Shown here: positions 48,522 through 61,011 of the stretch, one piece after another
Layout of the letters: each line of letters opens with the position of its first letter
How positions within the stretch are numbered: position 1 is the first letter of the stretch
The notes under the pieces: model-generated
What the model was told of the DNA's origin: nothing
The model's input: the letters and a program-made list of their open reading frames with translations, nothing else
Databases searched by the model: none
DNA from: Archegozetes longisetosus
Taxonomy: Eukaryota; Arthropoda; Arachnida; Sarcoptiformes; Trhypochthoniidae
Length of the DNA stretch: 64,000 nt
Assembly: GCA_018873245.2 (NCBI GenBank)
Contig: JAEMBT020000003.1
Span: 4,607,843-4,671,842 of the forward strand
Reading direction: 5' to 3'
Position numbers and translations under genes: made by a program

Positions 48522-49986
48522 ATGGAATCAGTGACTAATTGGAATCCATCAAAGAGTAGTGACTGGGACAATGAGCCAAGCAGTGCTCACACTTTCCTCA
48601 GAATCAAAAAGTATTAGTTTGTTTACATCGCATCTGATCTTTTGTAAACAACTTGTAGCCAACAGCTAAAACTAACTATACATTTATAATAGCAATCATT
48701 TAATTAATTCATTATTTATTACATAGAGATTTGAGTTCAATAATAGTGAGCGATCCGTTGCCTGGCATTATAGCGGTTCCAGAAGAGAATGATATAACAA
48801 AACTTCACGCTTTGATTACTGGTTCGTTTGACACTCCATACGAAGGAGGATTTTTCTATTTCGTTATCAGATGCCCTCCCGATTATCCCATCAGGTATTC
48901 ATTCGGCTATTTCTCTACTCATATCTCATTAATATTTCATTTTTATAGACCTCCAAGAATTAAAATGATGACCACATGCAACGAAACAGTTCGATTCAAT
49001 CCTAATATTTATAGAAATGGCAAAATTTGCTTAAGCATTTTAGGGTAGGTTTCGATTGAGATTTGAGTCATTTTTGTAATGCTTAATATGATAACTTTTG
49101 TTACAGGACGTGGGCAGGTATGACAGAACTTTGGGTTTTGTTTCTCCATCAAATTTCATAGTGTTTTGATTGAAAAATTAGGTCCTTCTTGGAGTCCAGC
49201 ATTAACCCTATCGACAGTTCTCCTATCGATCCAATCATTAATGAATGACAAACCATTTCATAACGAACCTGGATATGGAAAAGTAAACTTTGTTTTGATT
49301 GATTATCAAATTAGACTTGTCATTTACTCCATATACATATATGTTGTTGAGATTGCGTTTAAACGCAAGCCTTAACTCATATGGCTGAATGCTATCTCTA
49401 ATTGACATTACAGATAGCTCTTTATAACACTAACTCGGTGATTTCGTTTAATCAAAGCGTCATAATGACTCATGAACGCGATCACTAAAAACTGATACAT
49501 AACTTAAGCGTAAACTAGTTATTGTAACGAGAAGTAGATTGACTAACTGATTTTTGACAGAATGCGCCTAATATTAATCCTCAAGACGTTGAAAGATACA
49601 ATGAAATAATACAACACGAGACCATTAGAGTTGCTGTTTGTGATATGCTCGAGAATGTCAACGAAGATTCTAAAGATTGTCCATTAGTCATCAGGTTCAT
49701 CTTTTTTCTTTTATGTCAATTATTATCATTCCTTATTTATCAAATTTTTCATTATAGACAAGCAATGGAAAAGTCATTTGTCGAATTCTATCCTCATTAT
49801 GAAAAAGTAGTCAAGAAAAATTTGTGGCTTTCTAACCAAAAAATGATGGATCCGTTCGGTGAGGAACGTGGAGTATTTGACTACAACTTATTGTTGAGTC
49901 GATTGGAAAAGTTGAAAGAAAAGTACAACGTTTCCAATGAATCGTCCGATTTAGATTCAGAATCTGATTTAGATGATCAAAATTGA
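48522..49986 (+). CDS. UBE2Z: ubiquitin-conjugating enzyme E2 Z
   Basis: An E2 that in vertebrates works with the E1 UBA6 (the UBA6-USE1 pathway). Exons are 48522-48610, 48727-48894, 48949-49044, 49107-49117, 49182-49282, 49561-49694 and 49758-49986, giving 275 residues. Human UBE2Z has 354 and a longer N-terminus. The UBC fold shows [31 protein letters not shown] and [24 protein letters not shown], with the catalytic Cys codon at 49028-49030. [17 protein letters not shown] follows. The C-terminal extension ([36 protein letters not shown]) is specific to UBE2Z. An 11 nt microexon (49107-49117) encodes most of TWAG. The end is acidic. Confidence 0.95.
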
Positions 49987-50524
49987 TTGATTAAATTAAT
50001 CAATACTCCTGTTTGTGATAATTAATTGAAGTTATATATACATTCTGTTTTGTTATATATGTATTTATTAGTTAAAATAGTTGGTTACGTGATACATTGC
50101 AACTCTTTAATTGATATCATTTACATTTTCAATGCCAACAAGTGAATAAAATTGTATGAATTAACGAGGAAATGCCTAATTATGTCTTAATTGATTGCAT
50201 AATAAATGTCGAACTATTACACACTCCCTAAATGTACTCAATAATCAGCTTTAGTGGGAAGAAATAAGAAGTCTTTTTGCCCAAACACTAAATTCAAGTA
50301 AAGCAATTAAATTTAAAATATTTCAAAGACTATATTTTCGTCATTAGGTGTGGTTGAAAATACAAAGGGACCAAAATTCACAACCGATACAAATGCCATT
50401 TAGAGATCATAGACGACCAACTATTGAGGCACAGCATTGATTTAAAAATAAATTTCAAACTGTTCATTTGGAGTTAAGAAAAATAAAGAATTTCCTAAAA
50501 CTGAAGATAAAATAGTCATTGGTT
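49987..50524. other. convergent intergenic, 3' UTRs
   Basis: This 538 bp lies between the convergent stop codons of UBE2Z (+) and GPD1 (-). AATAAA at about 50144 could serve UBE2Z. No other feature is seen. Confidence 0.65.
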
Positions 50525-52143
50525 TCACATATCGTCAGGCTCTAATCGTAAGTAATCGAGAAGTTTTTCTGGCGGAATGTCTCGTTTGCAGATCAAGTAA
50601 ACGGCATGGAATAGTGGAAATCCTATTTAATAAAACAAACAAATCATTCAATAGTTCAACAAATCAAGTCGTTAGTCGAAGAGTAGATTCTCCTAATAAT
50701 TTCCAAATAAGACTGAAAGAGTTTCAATGTACTAAATGACTAAATTTTAATCTCCAATCGATAAGCGAATTTATTATTGGAACGTTTAAGACTTCGACTA
50801 ACGCCTTGAAATAGAATTACTAATCCTTACTGTCTTCATGTCCATTAGTCTTAAGCATTGTCACTACTTCATTGCAAGTTTGGTAACCCTGAAGTTTTTG
50901 TCCGTTAAGCATTTCTTTTTCCAACTCTTCTAACGATTTGCCAGTTTTAACAAATGCCTCTGAAACTCTTCTATTTCTTCCTCCATAACAAGTTGTAATA
51001 AGATCTGCGACACCACAAGACTCAAAGAATGTAGACGTTTGTATGCCATCGGCATAAAATGTTTTGCAGAACCGAATCATTTCTTTGAGTCCAATTCTAA
51101 TGACTGCAGCCTTAGTGTTGTCTCCTAATCCTAAGCCATCGGAAAACCCTGCAGCACAGGCGACCACGTTCTGGATTTGGTGTTAACATTAATGAAGGAA
51201 TCGATATATTTAATCAATTGGTTTACCTTCAAAGCTCCGCATATTTCTACAGTATAGGTGTCAGGGACAACTGTGACGCGGAAATTATCAGTTTGAAACA
51301 AGTCTCTCAAGATTTTTCCGTCGTCCACATTTTTGCAACCTTAATATCAATTAAATTAAATATGATTCTAGTCTTCAATACTTTCTAGTACAATGGTATC
51401 AGTTTTATTTACCTATTGTTGTTTCACAAAATTTTTCTTCAGCCACTTCTCCTGCAAGATTGGCGCCCATTAAAACCGAACAATCAATACCTAAGGTATT
51501 TTTTATCACATCAGATATTAATTGAATACCACCATTTGGCAATTCACCAAAACCCTATTAATTAATATGGAATTTTAGTAGCGAAATATCAATCAATCGT
51601 CATCTTCAAGCTAACCTTAATCAGAGAAATTCCAATTGCGTTCTCCTTAATCAGTCCCTTCAGTGGTTTGCAAATACGCTCAACAAATGCGTGTGGAACT
51701 ACAAACACAAGAATGTCTGCATCTTTGGCAGTGTTTAAAGCATCGGGATCTGCAACCTGATAAGAACATCAGTTGTTAAAATTGATACATTGCTAAGAAA
51801 AACATCAATTAATCAAAAACTAATCTACAAAGACATACTATAGTCTCAGGAAGTTTATGGCCAGGTAAATACTTCACGTTCTCGTGCTGTGTATTGATAA
51901 TTTCACTTAATTTCCTTCCATCGACTATTTCTTCGTAAACATACATCTTGACTTCGCGGTCAAAATACGGAAATTTTGTGACATTAGCGCCAATTATCTT
52001 GGCGATTGCAGAGCCCCTGTAACACGTTAGATTGCAGATTAGACGATTCGAAACATTAATGCAGATAACCAATAGATATGATAATCAGATACATACCAAT
52101 TGCCAGATCCAATTATGGCTACTTTCTTCTTGTTTGTACTCAT
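50525..52143 (-). CDS. GPD1: glycerol-3-phosphate dehydrogenase, NAD+-dependent, cytosolic
   Basis: Interconverts dihydroxyacetone phosphate and glycerol-3-phosphate with NADH, linking glycolysis to lipid synthesis. Seven exons on the minus strand: 52097-52143, 51839-52016, 51616-51756, 51413-51554, 51227-51339, 50831-51170 and 50525-50622. They give 352 residues (human 349). The Rossmann motif [14 protein letters not shown] spans the exon 1-2 junction. [45 protein letters not shown] and [23 protein letters not shown] follow. [12 protein letters not shown] and [10 protein letters not shown] end the core, and the tail ends LEPDDM. All phases fit. Two GACACGCGCAA motifs lie 125-157 bp upstream of the ATG. 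Confidence 0.97.
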
Positions 52144-54871
52144 ATTGACGATTAATTTAATTGAGCGTAAATTCTAATTGAGATCTAAATAGAATGAGAT
52201 TCACGTTGAAAGATTCATTTAGTTTCACTTTGACTTAGTTCAATATAAAGTCTGTGAATATGTTTTAGACACGCGCAATCTGTGGTTCGGACACGCGCAA
52301 CAATCTACGATTCAATCATACAAACTCAAGTACTTAAACTTGACTTACTTTAAAAAATACATATAACTTTGTGCTATATTTTATTTGAAAAAAAGAACTC
52401 AAGTTAGACGCTTAAAACTATTTTAGGCTTCAAAAATCTGAGCTAAACTTCTGATTTTAATGACTTCCTTATGTTTTTCACGGATGCCTTATTATGACTT
52501 TTGCCGCATTGTCAAGTTTTAAATAGAAAAAGTTTTGGCAAACATTAAATCAATTCATCTTAAATCTGGTGACAAAATAGCTCTAAAATAGTCAGATCTT
52601 GACAAATTTAAAAATCTCAATTCAAAAATTACCTTAAATTTGACTGATTTAATACAGAGAAACTAATAGTTAAATGGGAGCTTCATAAAAGTCAAACTTT
52701 TGAATTAACAAAAAGTAATGAGAAAATCAATACAATTGAGTAAAAAAGGAAATTAAGTGACTTACTGAATAAATGAACAAAAAGAAAATCAACTAATTAT
52801 AGATGTATAGATTAATAAGAATTAACCAACAAAATACTTTTACCAATCGGATACTCAGAGCAAATACTACTGACTCGCGTCTTATAGAGGTCTCGACTCA
52901 AATGAAAACTTTTGTTAATTCAGAGGGCATTTGATGAATATATAGTAAACCTGAAAAATATAAAGTGTTTTTCCATTGGAAAATAACAAATCCTAACTTC
53001 AACTATCAAAAAGTGGTCTTTCGCGCAGAATTGGAGGCCTTGAGTTTCAAGGTTTGAAAGTTTTATCTTTTGGCTGTTCTTATTTTCCATAATAATTTAT
53101 AGGAGTCTTTGCACTTTCAAAACTAGATTATGTCTCGTTTTGATAATTGGATAAATGTGGATACTGAGAACATTACTCTCTGATATGTTAATTGGAAAAA
53201 ACCTAAGTTTGTTTGCTGTGACTATTTAAAGCATTAGAGACTGTTTAAAAGATTTTAAATTGCGATTATTCGACATTTACCAGAGCAGGAATCCTTGTAT
53301 TCGAGTAGTACTAATAATTACTACTACTGGTAATTTAGATTAAAGCTAAAATTAGTCAAATCTACTTCATGTTTTTCTAGCCACTAGGAGTTTTAGATCA
53401 GTAACTGTTCTTAGCTCATGCATTACATTTGATCAGAAGGATGTTTATGTCTAAACAGTGCTAATTTGTAACTTAGTAATAAAAACTTTTCAAATCAAAA
53501 CATTAATCTGAAATCTTTTCCTAAGCTAACAAGTCCCGAACATAAAACCTAGTTATGTGTTTTCATGATTTTGTACATTTTTCAAATAAGTGGAATATTT
53601 CATTCAAATACAATATGGAATTTGATATACAAGATCGAGTACTAGGTTTGACAAATACAAAAATATCAATAAAACTTGGTAATCAACAGTTCAAAACTCA
53701 TTGATAAATTTTTGCATTAGAGTTGAAAATGTGCTATCTTTTGACTTCTCAATTATGTAGATCATACAGTCATTCATTCGTATCATGTCCGTTCGTTAGA
53801 AAAACAGTGGAAACGATTTTATCAAACAACGTTTAAGTGGAAATAACTTTATCAAAAACGTATTTGAGTGAAAATAGATATAAGCAGGGTAAAGAATATA
53901 TCGTTCCATTCCGATAGACAGTTGAAAGATTTCAATGTTAAAAGTATTAAAAACGATGATAAGTTGTTTTTATAGTCAAAACTAAAGGGCACTTATAAAT
54001 CCTATCAGTTTCAGACTTTCAGCAAACATCAAAAGTTCTCTCGAATACAAAGTCTGATTTGTTCAGTTCAACTCTGTGGCTTTAGATTTAATTTGAAATT
54101 TTAATTAAGTAAATACTGACTTACTCTGAATGATGAACGTCAGATTAGTTCGCGATAGTAATCTAGAAATGTTGTGCTTTATTTAGCTACAAATATTATG
54201 CTTTTGTCAAACTTTCTCGTAAACACTATTCAAACTTTTCTCGAATAAGAAAATCAATATATTTTATTAAACTGAGAGAAAATACTGTATTTGCTTAGGG
54301 CAACAGTGAAAAAGTAATTCATCAATACTAAACCTATAGCTAACACCTACTGGTACAGCACTTCGCAACAACTTCTCTAATTTTCTTTTCTTTCTAATGA
54401 CAATCAAAATAACAATTAATCTCGACTTTGAGCTAAGGCTTAGAATTACTCATCAGTATTTAGCTGTATTGAGTAAACGAAAGTTACGAAACTTCAAATT
54501 GACTGCATTGGAGTTAGGTTAGGCTTTGCTCTTAACCTATTTGAATTGGTTCCTTCACAACAATCTTAAAATAGGTTTTCTCAATAATAACATTATGTTA
54601 ATCATAGGTATACACCATTTTATGTTTATTGAATATGATCGAAACATCGATGAGCATAAATTGTTCAAAGTGATAATCATTGGCAAAGTTGAAATAAATT
54701 TGAAAATAAGAGCACAAATAAACTTAATTAAGAAATATTGAACGTAATAAATGTGCACATCTCACACGTGAGCTAAAAATGGTTTTTAACTTCTGAGTCT
54801 TGTAGCATTTGATTAATTGAATAATTGGTAGCATTTACGTACTGTAGACAATTAGAAGTAGATCCAGAAGA
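52144..54871. other. intergenic between GPD1 and AP3S
   Basis: Noncoding sequence between divergent GPD1 (-) and AP3S (+). The only visible structure is the repeated GACACGCGCAA motif at 52268-52278 and 52290-52300. ORFs at 54526 (+) and 54555 (-) are overlapping low-complexity shadows. Confidence 0.6.
52268..52300. promoter_or_regulatory. repeated GACACGCGCAA motif upstream of GPD1
   Basis: Two identical 11 bp motifs lie 22 bp apart, 125-157 bp upstream of the GPD1 start codon. CG dinucleotides are scarce nearby, so an exact repeat with two CGs is notable. The core GCGTG on the reverse strand resembles bHLH-PAS (AhR/HIF-type) sites. Binding is not shown. Confidence 0.35.
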
Positions 54872-56619
54872 ATGATTAAAGCAATCCTAGTGTTCAACAA
54901 TCATGGAAAGCCTCGCCTTACCAAATTCTATCAATACTATGTATTATTTATTATCAATTTTTCATCAAATCATATCAAATATTTAATAAAACTTCACATC
55001 AATTCACTAATCATTTATTAATCCATAGCCTGAAGACATGCAGCAACAGATAGTTCGCGAGACATTCCAATTAGTTTCGAAAAGAGATGATAACGTTTGC
55101 AATTTTCTAGAAGGCGGAAGGTTTGCATCAATCAATTGATAATTAAGTTTTCAATAGATTGCTAATTGTTTATAAACTGATTACTAATTCGTTACAAATT
55201 GATTGACAGTCTGATTGGTGGATCTGATTATAAGCTGATATATCGTCATTACGCGACTCTCTATTTCGTCTTTTGTGTTGATTCCTCCGAAAGTGAATTA
55301 GGAATTCTGGATCTGATTCAGGTCTGATTCCAGTCGACAAACTTGAATCAGTTTCAATAATGAGTTTATTTGATTAGGTTTTTGTGGAGACATTAGACAA
55401 GTGCTTTGAAAACGTTTGTGAACTTGACCTTATATTTCATGTCGACAAGGTTTGTCTCACATTTATGTCACTTCATAGCTGTTCAAAAAATTGAACTGAG
55501 AAAATGCTGATTTTAAAATATTTAATTAACTTTAATCATAAGGTTCACCACATTCTTAATGAGCTCGTAATGGGAGGTATGGTTTTGGAAACAAATATGA
55601 GTGAAATTATGACTCGTATTGAAGAGCAAAATAAATTAGAGAAACAAGAGGTGAGTTATTATTCTATATTAATAGAAATTGATCTCAAACTTAAAAAACA
55701 TTAACTTTGGATGAGTTTGAATAACTTTCACTAACTTTGTTTACGTGAGATATACTTTCAGATTAAGTTTTGCCAATCGTTCTCAGCAACATTATGAAAT
55801 GATAGAGTGACAAACTTTAAAATTACTTTTGACTGGTTGATTTAGCTTGAACTTGAATTAGTGGGCTTTAGTCAGGTTTTTCTTAATTTTAGACGAGACT
55901 GACCAGCAACATGGTTGTCCAACTGTGGCGTATTGTAGTATTTGGTGCAAAACCAATCTTACAATTGAAAAGAGTAAATTAGGTGATAACTTAGGATTGC
56001 TGTGAGCGTATCTCTGTTATTTTGATTATCATAAAGTTAGGTTATCTCGAGACGCGACAGTACTGTTCCTAAGTCGCACGTTTTTATTAGTTTGAATGTC
56101 GTTCAGAGTCATATTCGGTATTAGCTAACATGAACTAAACTTTTAATGTAACTTTTAATAGTAAGTATGGGTTGGCAAAGCCTTATGTCACTAATTAATT
56201 ACATGATCAGTAATTCAACAATGTTTGAACTTATCCTACTCTCATTAATCAACTTTTTACTAACTCTTCAACTTAAACAACTCTGTTTCTATGAATATTT
56301 CAAATTGAAGTTTGTGGAAACGACTTAAAAGATGTTATCTGATCTGTAATGATAGTAATTTAATTGAGTAGTAGTTTTAAACATGAGTTTAGAGTCTACT
56401 AAGAGATGGCGCTTTGTATAACAAATGACTATTGTATTAGTAGATGTGTTATAGTGAGTGTCGAGAGTAATAATGAGATCGTTTTGTGTTGTATTATAGG
56501 CCGGAATAAGTGCAGCGCCCGCTCGAGCCGTGTCTGCCATGAAAAATATGAATTTACCGCAACAGATAAAAGACATCAAATTACCAGATCTGCCAAATAT
56601 TGGTTCTCTTAAATTCTAA
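54872..56619 (+). CDS. AP3S: AP-3 complex subunit sigma
   Basis: The small subunit of the AP-3 adaptor, which sorts cargo from endosomes to lysosomes and related organelles. Exons are 54872-54940, 55029-55120, 55210-55321, 55378-55449, 55543-55650 and 56500-56619, giving 190 residues (human AP3S1/2 has 193). The sequence is very close to the vertebrate protein: MIKAILVFNNHGKPRL, QQQIVRETFQLVSKRDD, CNFLEGGSLIGGSDYKLIYR and HYATLYFVFCVDSSESELG. DLIQVFVETLDKCFENVCEL, MGGMVLETNMSEI and SAAPARAVSAMKN continue the match. All phases fit. The last intron is 849 bp. The gene is followed 171 bp later by NHEJ1 on the same strand. Confidence 0.97.
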
Positions 56620-56790
56620 TTAAATATTATTGTCTGTTAGTAATATTTGACTTTATTATTGATATTATTTTACATTTTATTAAAACATTATTTATATTGA
56701 AAACAATAATAGTTATAAACAAAACATCAAAACATTACATAATTTTGTCATTTATTGAGATTTTAATAAAAGCCAAATAATTGTCAACTA

Positions 56791-57776
56791 ATGATGGCTA
56801 ATATGAGTGATATTTTGTTGGCTAAATTGGAGTCCGTTTCGTGGTTGTATTCAATCGATTGTCAAATGAATGGTCGAAATAGTACTCTACTCTTGAAATA
56901 CATAATTGAAGATGATTTTTATGCGGTTATGGCCACAGATCTGACGCTCACTTACTTTGAATGTCTTGAGGGAAAAGGAATCGATGATCACTACAGACGC
57001 TTCAATAAGGGAGAGATCAAACGAGAGAGACTTTTATCACATCTCAAGACTATATTGACAGATGTGACTAAAGCTGATTTAGAAGTCGAAACATTACTCG
57101 TTGATTGTCATACTTCGAGACTCACTCTTAAAGTTCAAAACCAATTGTCTGTTTTGAAGTTCAAATGGAGTTTTTACTTGATTAGTACTAATCCCGAAAC
57201 ACTTTCCAGACACTTAACTATACCTTTGTTGAGATTAGTCTCATCTCTAAGAACTGGTATCGATATATTGCACAAAGAGATCAAAAGTAAGGACAAACAA
57301 TTGGATCAATTGGATGGCAACAATAGCAAGACTGGTTCTCACTCAAAGAATAGTGCTCTGAGTGATGAGTCTTTAGTTAATAAAATCATCTCAAATGAAA
57401 GAACTGCAGCCGAAGACTATTCATCGCTTATTGATGGCTTATTGAAGGACTCGATTGTCAGTTCAGTTCTCAGACATTTACAAAACTCGGACAATAATCA
57501 AATAAATGACAATTCGGACCAATCTTCAGACAATAATTTTCAAAGTCTGGCAAATACCAAGAAGAGAGAGCAATACTCTAGTGAAGTACTGAGACGTTTG
57601 CTATTAATTGGTTTAACTGTTTGATTAATTGGTTTAATTGGTTTAATTGATCAATATGATGATATTTTGTTTTGCAGGAAGAAATGGCTAAAAGAAGAGA
57701 AATTGATTCACAGCTAAATACAGAAGAAAAACGGCATCAATTGACAACGCGTTCAAATAAGAAACCAAAACTATAA
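56791..57776 (+). CDS. NHEJ1: XLF/Cernunnos-like NHEJ factor
   Basis: Predicted to bridge XRCC4-ligase IV during non-homologous end joining in the nucleus. Exons 56791-57585 and 57678-57776 give 297 residues, against 299 in human XLF. The globular head (~1-135) contains the family pattern W-L, YFECLEGKGIDDHYRRFNKGE (near the human QRAKELNKRL position), VDCHTSRLTLKVQNQLSVLKFKW, and NPETLSRHLTIPLLRLVSSL. This leads into the coiled-coil stalk (ILHKEIKSKDKQLDQL). The C-terminal half is low-complexity S/N/D and ends in basic NKKPKL, the place of the Ku-binding motif. The intron also reads through to a stop at about 57622. Start could be ATG 56791 or 56794. Overall identity is low, so the call rests on pattern and length. 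Confidence 0.82.
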
Positions 57777-60039
57777 ATGAATTTAAAGAAACAGAGGTCT
57801 TATGTTTCCTTTTGTCATCCAATAATGAAATTAAATTAAATTTTATGTATTATTTACTAATTATTTGATTTATGAAATCTGTCACAACAGACTAATAAAT
57901 GAATTTGGATATTTCTCATTAAATTTGAGAAATAGACCATAATTTATGAATAGATGGTTGGAATAGTGATTAAATGTAATGAACTGTTTTATATTTAATG
58001 AGGTGTAACAATGCCTTTTCCATAAGACAGTATTTTTACATCAATAGCATCTGTAAGATCTCATTCTGTTCTATGTGTTTACCCTAATTTAATAAATTTT
58101 GATTATTTTCATTACATTTTTTAGCTAACTGTTCGATTAAATCATTTTTTAAGCATTCAAATTTAATCTTTATTTTCATAATCCTAGTAATTGACGGAGA
58201 AAGCGTTCAGAATTTTATTGATCAGTTTATTGTTGTGAAAACGATTGTTCTATTTTGAACAAAGAGTCGAATACAGCGCTTGTTAGTCTTTGTGAAAGAT
58301 TCAAAGTCACACTGTGAAAGACACATTACTTACAAGTTGAAAATTGTTGCGATTCAAAAGTTGGTTGCATTATTTCATATTCAATCTCTTATGTAGAAAA
58401 ACTAATCATATAGATCGTTAATATAAATGATAAGTTAATTTTGATGAGCTAAAAATTCGTTGATACTAAACATTTGAGATTAATCTCTTAACTTAATTGT
58501 AGAAATGAGTTATTTGAATTTTTGACACTAGCATTTATTGATTATTAATTGTGATTGTTTGGACAAATTTAACATGTTTTATCAAAACTCTAATACCTAT
58601 TTAACTATGCTAATTGATATATAATTAAAACTGAAATTTTGATTTCAGGCTCATCAATAGATAGAGTAATAATTGTAGTTATTTTGGTTGCTATCCAAGC
58701 CTTTATAAAAATAAGTTATAGATTCAAATAGTTTGAAGTTAATTTGTGTATATACACAGAGTTATAGGAAATGTGAGTCTCGAACCATTTTAAAGGCTTT
58801 AAAATTGATATTTGATATAAGGATGCATTAACAGCACTTAACTTGAATCTTATTGACTACAATTACTTGACTAACATTACAAGTCTGTCTTGTGATTCAT
58901 AGCAAATTATGGGCATTCCTGACATGAGTTTGAGTAAACTTATCAAAGTTTGAGACCACCAGCAATTCTTTAATTCAGTTTAACAATAGTATTGTTGTGC
59001 AAACAGAGAGTTCTGCAGTTATTTACCAAACAATTTGCCCTCTGATCGACAAACGTTCCGCTCCAACCATTGACTGTTTTACTAAATAATGCCGAATCTT
59101 CTGTTTACTCCAATCTATTTGCATAGAAATTCTCTATAAGAAACACTTATCAACATTTATAATCGTTAGATTATCGCAATGCATCGCAGAATAACTTTCA
59201 AGTATTATCTTCAAAATTGGAATTTGCCACGGAATTATGGCTCTAATTCAGTGAACGCCAAATACTAACTGAAACAATCTCACAAACTAACCAAAACAAC
59301 ACATCTTATGAATGAGTGATCACTTTATGATTCAAGCTCTAACTTAGTCTTAGAAATGTTTTTCTTTTAAGCTCAACACTGATAGATTTAAGCAAAATTC
59401 TTGAGAAACTCATCTCATTTGAAATAGTACGACAAAGTAACCAAGTATAAGTTATTAATACTTAATAAGTTCAGCTATTTCTAATGCACTCACTCTAGTC
59501 TGATGATAAATAACTCACTCAATCCTTTTATATCACTACAAGTATGACAATAAATAGCATATTTGTCGAGTTATTCTGCAATGCATTCGATCAGCTAATC
59601 AGAAAAGTTTACAAATTGTTCTATTTTGAAATTCCTAATTTTCTACAAGTAATTCACAGAACTCATTGACAGGTTTGATGCACTCTTTTGATTGTTAATT
59701 CTGATTAATTCTGACGACACTTAATTTGGATTGAAATTTAAAAATCTAATAAGGTTTTGAAGCTAAAGTTTAGAGTTTTATGTTCCGGAAAGGTAAAAAC
59801 TAGAATTAATTAGTATTATGTAAAAAATGATCGAAAAAATCTATAATTTATTAACAATAAAAGGTGAATATTAACGAAAGATTGGAAGAAAAAGATCATT
59901 TAATTAGTATCCCATAAGAGATTTACGATTTGATAGTAAATAACTTTTATTACTAGTGTATAATACTTGACTTATAATTACAGGTGAAGATAGTATAGAC
60001 TAGAAATTATGGGAAAACTTTCAAATAAGTATCATTTAA
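57777..60039. other. noncoding region after NHEJ1
   Basis: Possible poly(A) signals for NHEJ1 lie near 57893. Between 58.98 and 59.37 kb some frames read 30-40 codons with coding-like composition but are broken by stops. I cannot tell decayed exons from chance there. No intact gene was found. Confidence 0.5.
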
Positions 60040-60180
60040 AGACCTTCTGATTGGAATATAAATTTAGAAAACATTGTTAGACTGATCGGAGATAAGTAGA
60101 CGAGTTATCTAAATGAGCTAAGATTGAAAGGCAAAAATGTTAGATTAATATAAGCGGTCCAATCGATCAAATTCCTGCAG
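60040..60180 (+). pseudogene. decayed exon with two in-frame stops
   Basis: A 47-codon frame, ending at a CAG/GTTTGT splice donor, reads RPSDWNINLENIVRLIGDK, stop, TSYLNELRLKGKNVRLI, stop, AVQSIKFLQ. The residue balance (W, D, G, R, L) is unlike chance ORFs in this AT-rich DNA. The stops are TAG (60097) and TAA (60151), each one C-to-T change from a Gln codon. The protein family is not recognised. It may belong with the broken exon at 61.0-61.65 kb. Confidence 0.4.
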
Positions 60181-61011
60181 GTTTGTCTTTTCTTTTCAAA
60201 TGTCATTCCCTTAAACTTGTTGGAGAATAAAGTCTTTAAAAAACATTCTCAATACAAATATCAGCTTTGAAACTATGAAATACTAATAAGATAAACTTTT
60301 ATACTTTTTCCTACACTTTCAACTGAGTTTAAACTGATTAGAGTCTAACTTATGAACGCTGTCTTTCTAGAGAAAACTATTTTTCAGCACAAAACCTTTT
60401 TGTCTGACAACCAGATCTTATTGTGATGATCAATTTTCTTCTTTAAAGTTAGTTTAAAATTGCATTTCACCTTAAGTTTAAAGGTTAAATATGTTCTAAT
60501 AAAAGCAGAGGATTTAGAGAAAAGTAATTGAAGTTGCCAGTAAGAAATGAGAAATCAAATAATTTGATCTAACGATCACACTATATATTTCTATAAGAAA
60601 TAGAAAAATAATGGTTAAACTTATTCGTGCATTGATTTCTTATTTTACAAATAACTCAATTTTAGACTATGAGTTGCAAATGGTTAATTTGAATGTGAGC
60701 TTGTTTATGAAGTCATTTTTACTATAGTATGAGTTGGTCTGGTTATGTATTGTTGTATATTAATACCACTAATTTTTAATCATGCCCTTCAATCCATCTC
60801 ATTATTAACGTCTTATTAGCAAAAATTCTGTTAGACTTTGTATAATTTCAGTCAAAAGTCACCAGTTGTTGAAAATGAAACTTGAGATTTCGAAACAAAT
60901 TTCAAGTTGACCTTAAATCTTATTTATATTAATGTATATGTGTGTGTATATATATGAGTAAAGCGATATGCGGTATGTTCAATTATTTATTGTATGACAA
61001 CATTTTTATAG

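Noticed and set aside
54526-54758. Overlapping + and - ORFs upstream of AP3S
   Set aside because: They mirror each other and have chance-like I/N/K/L composition.
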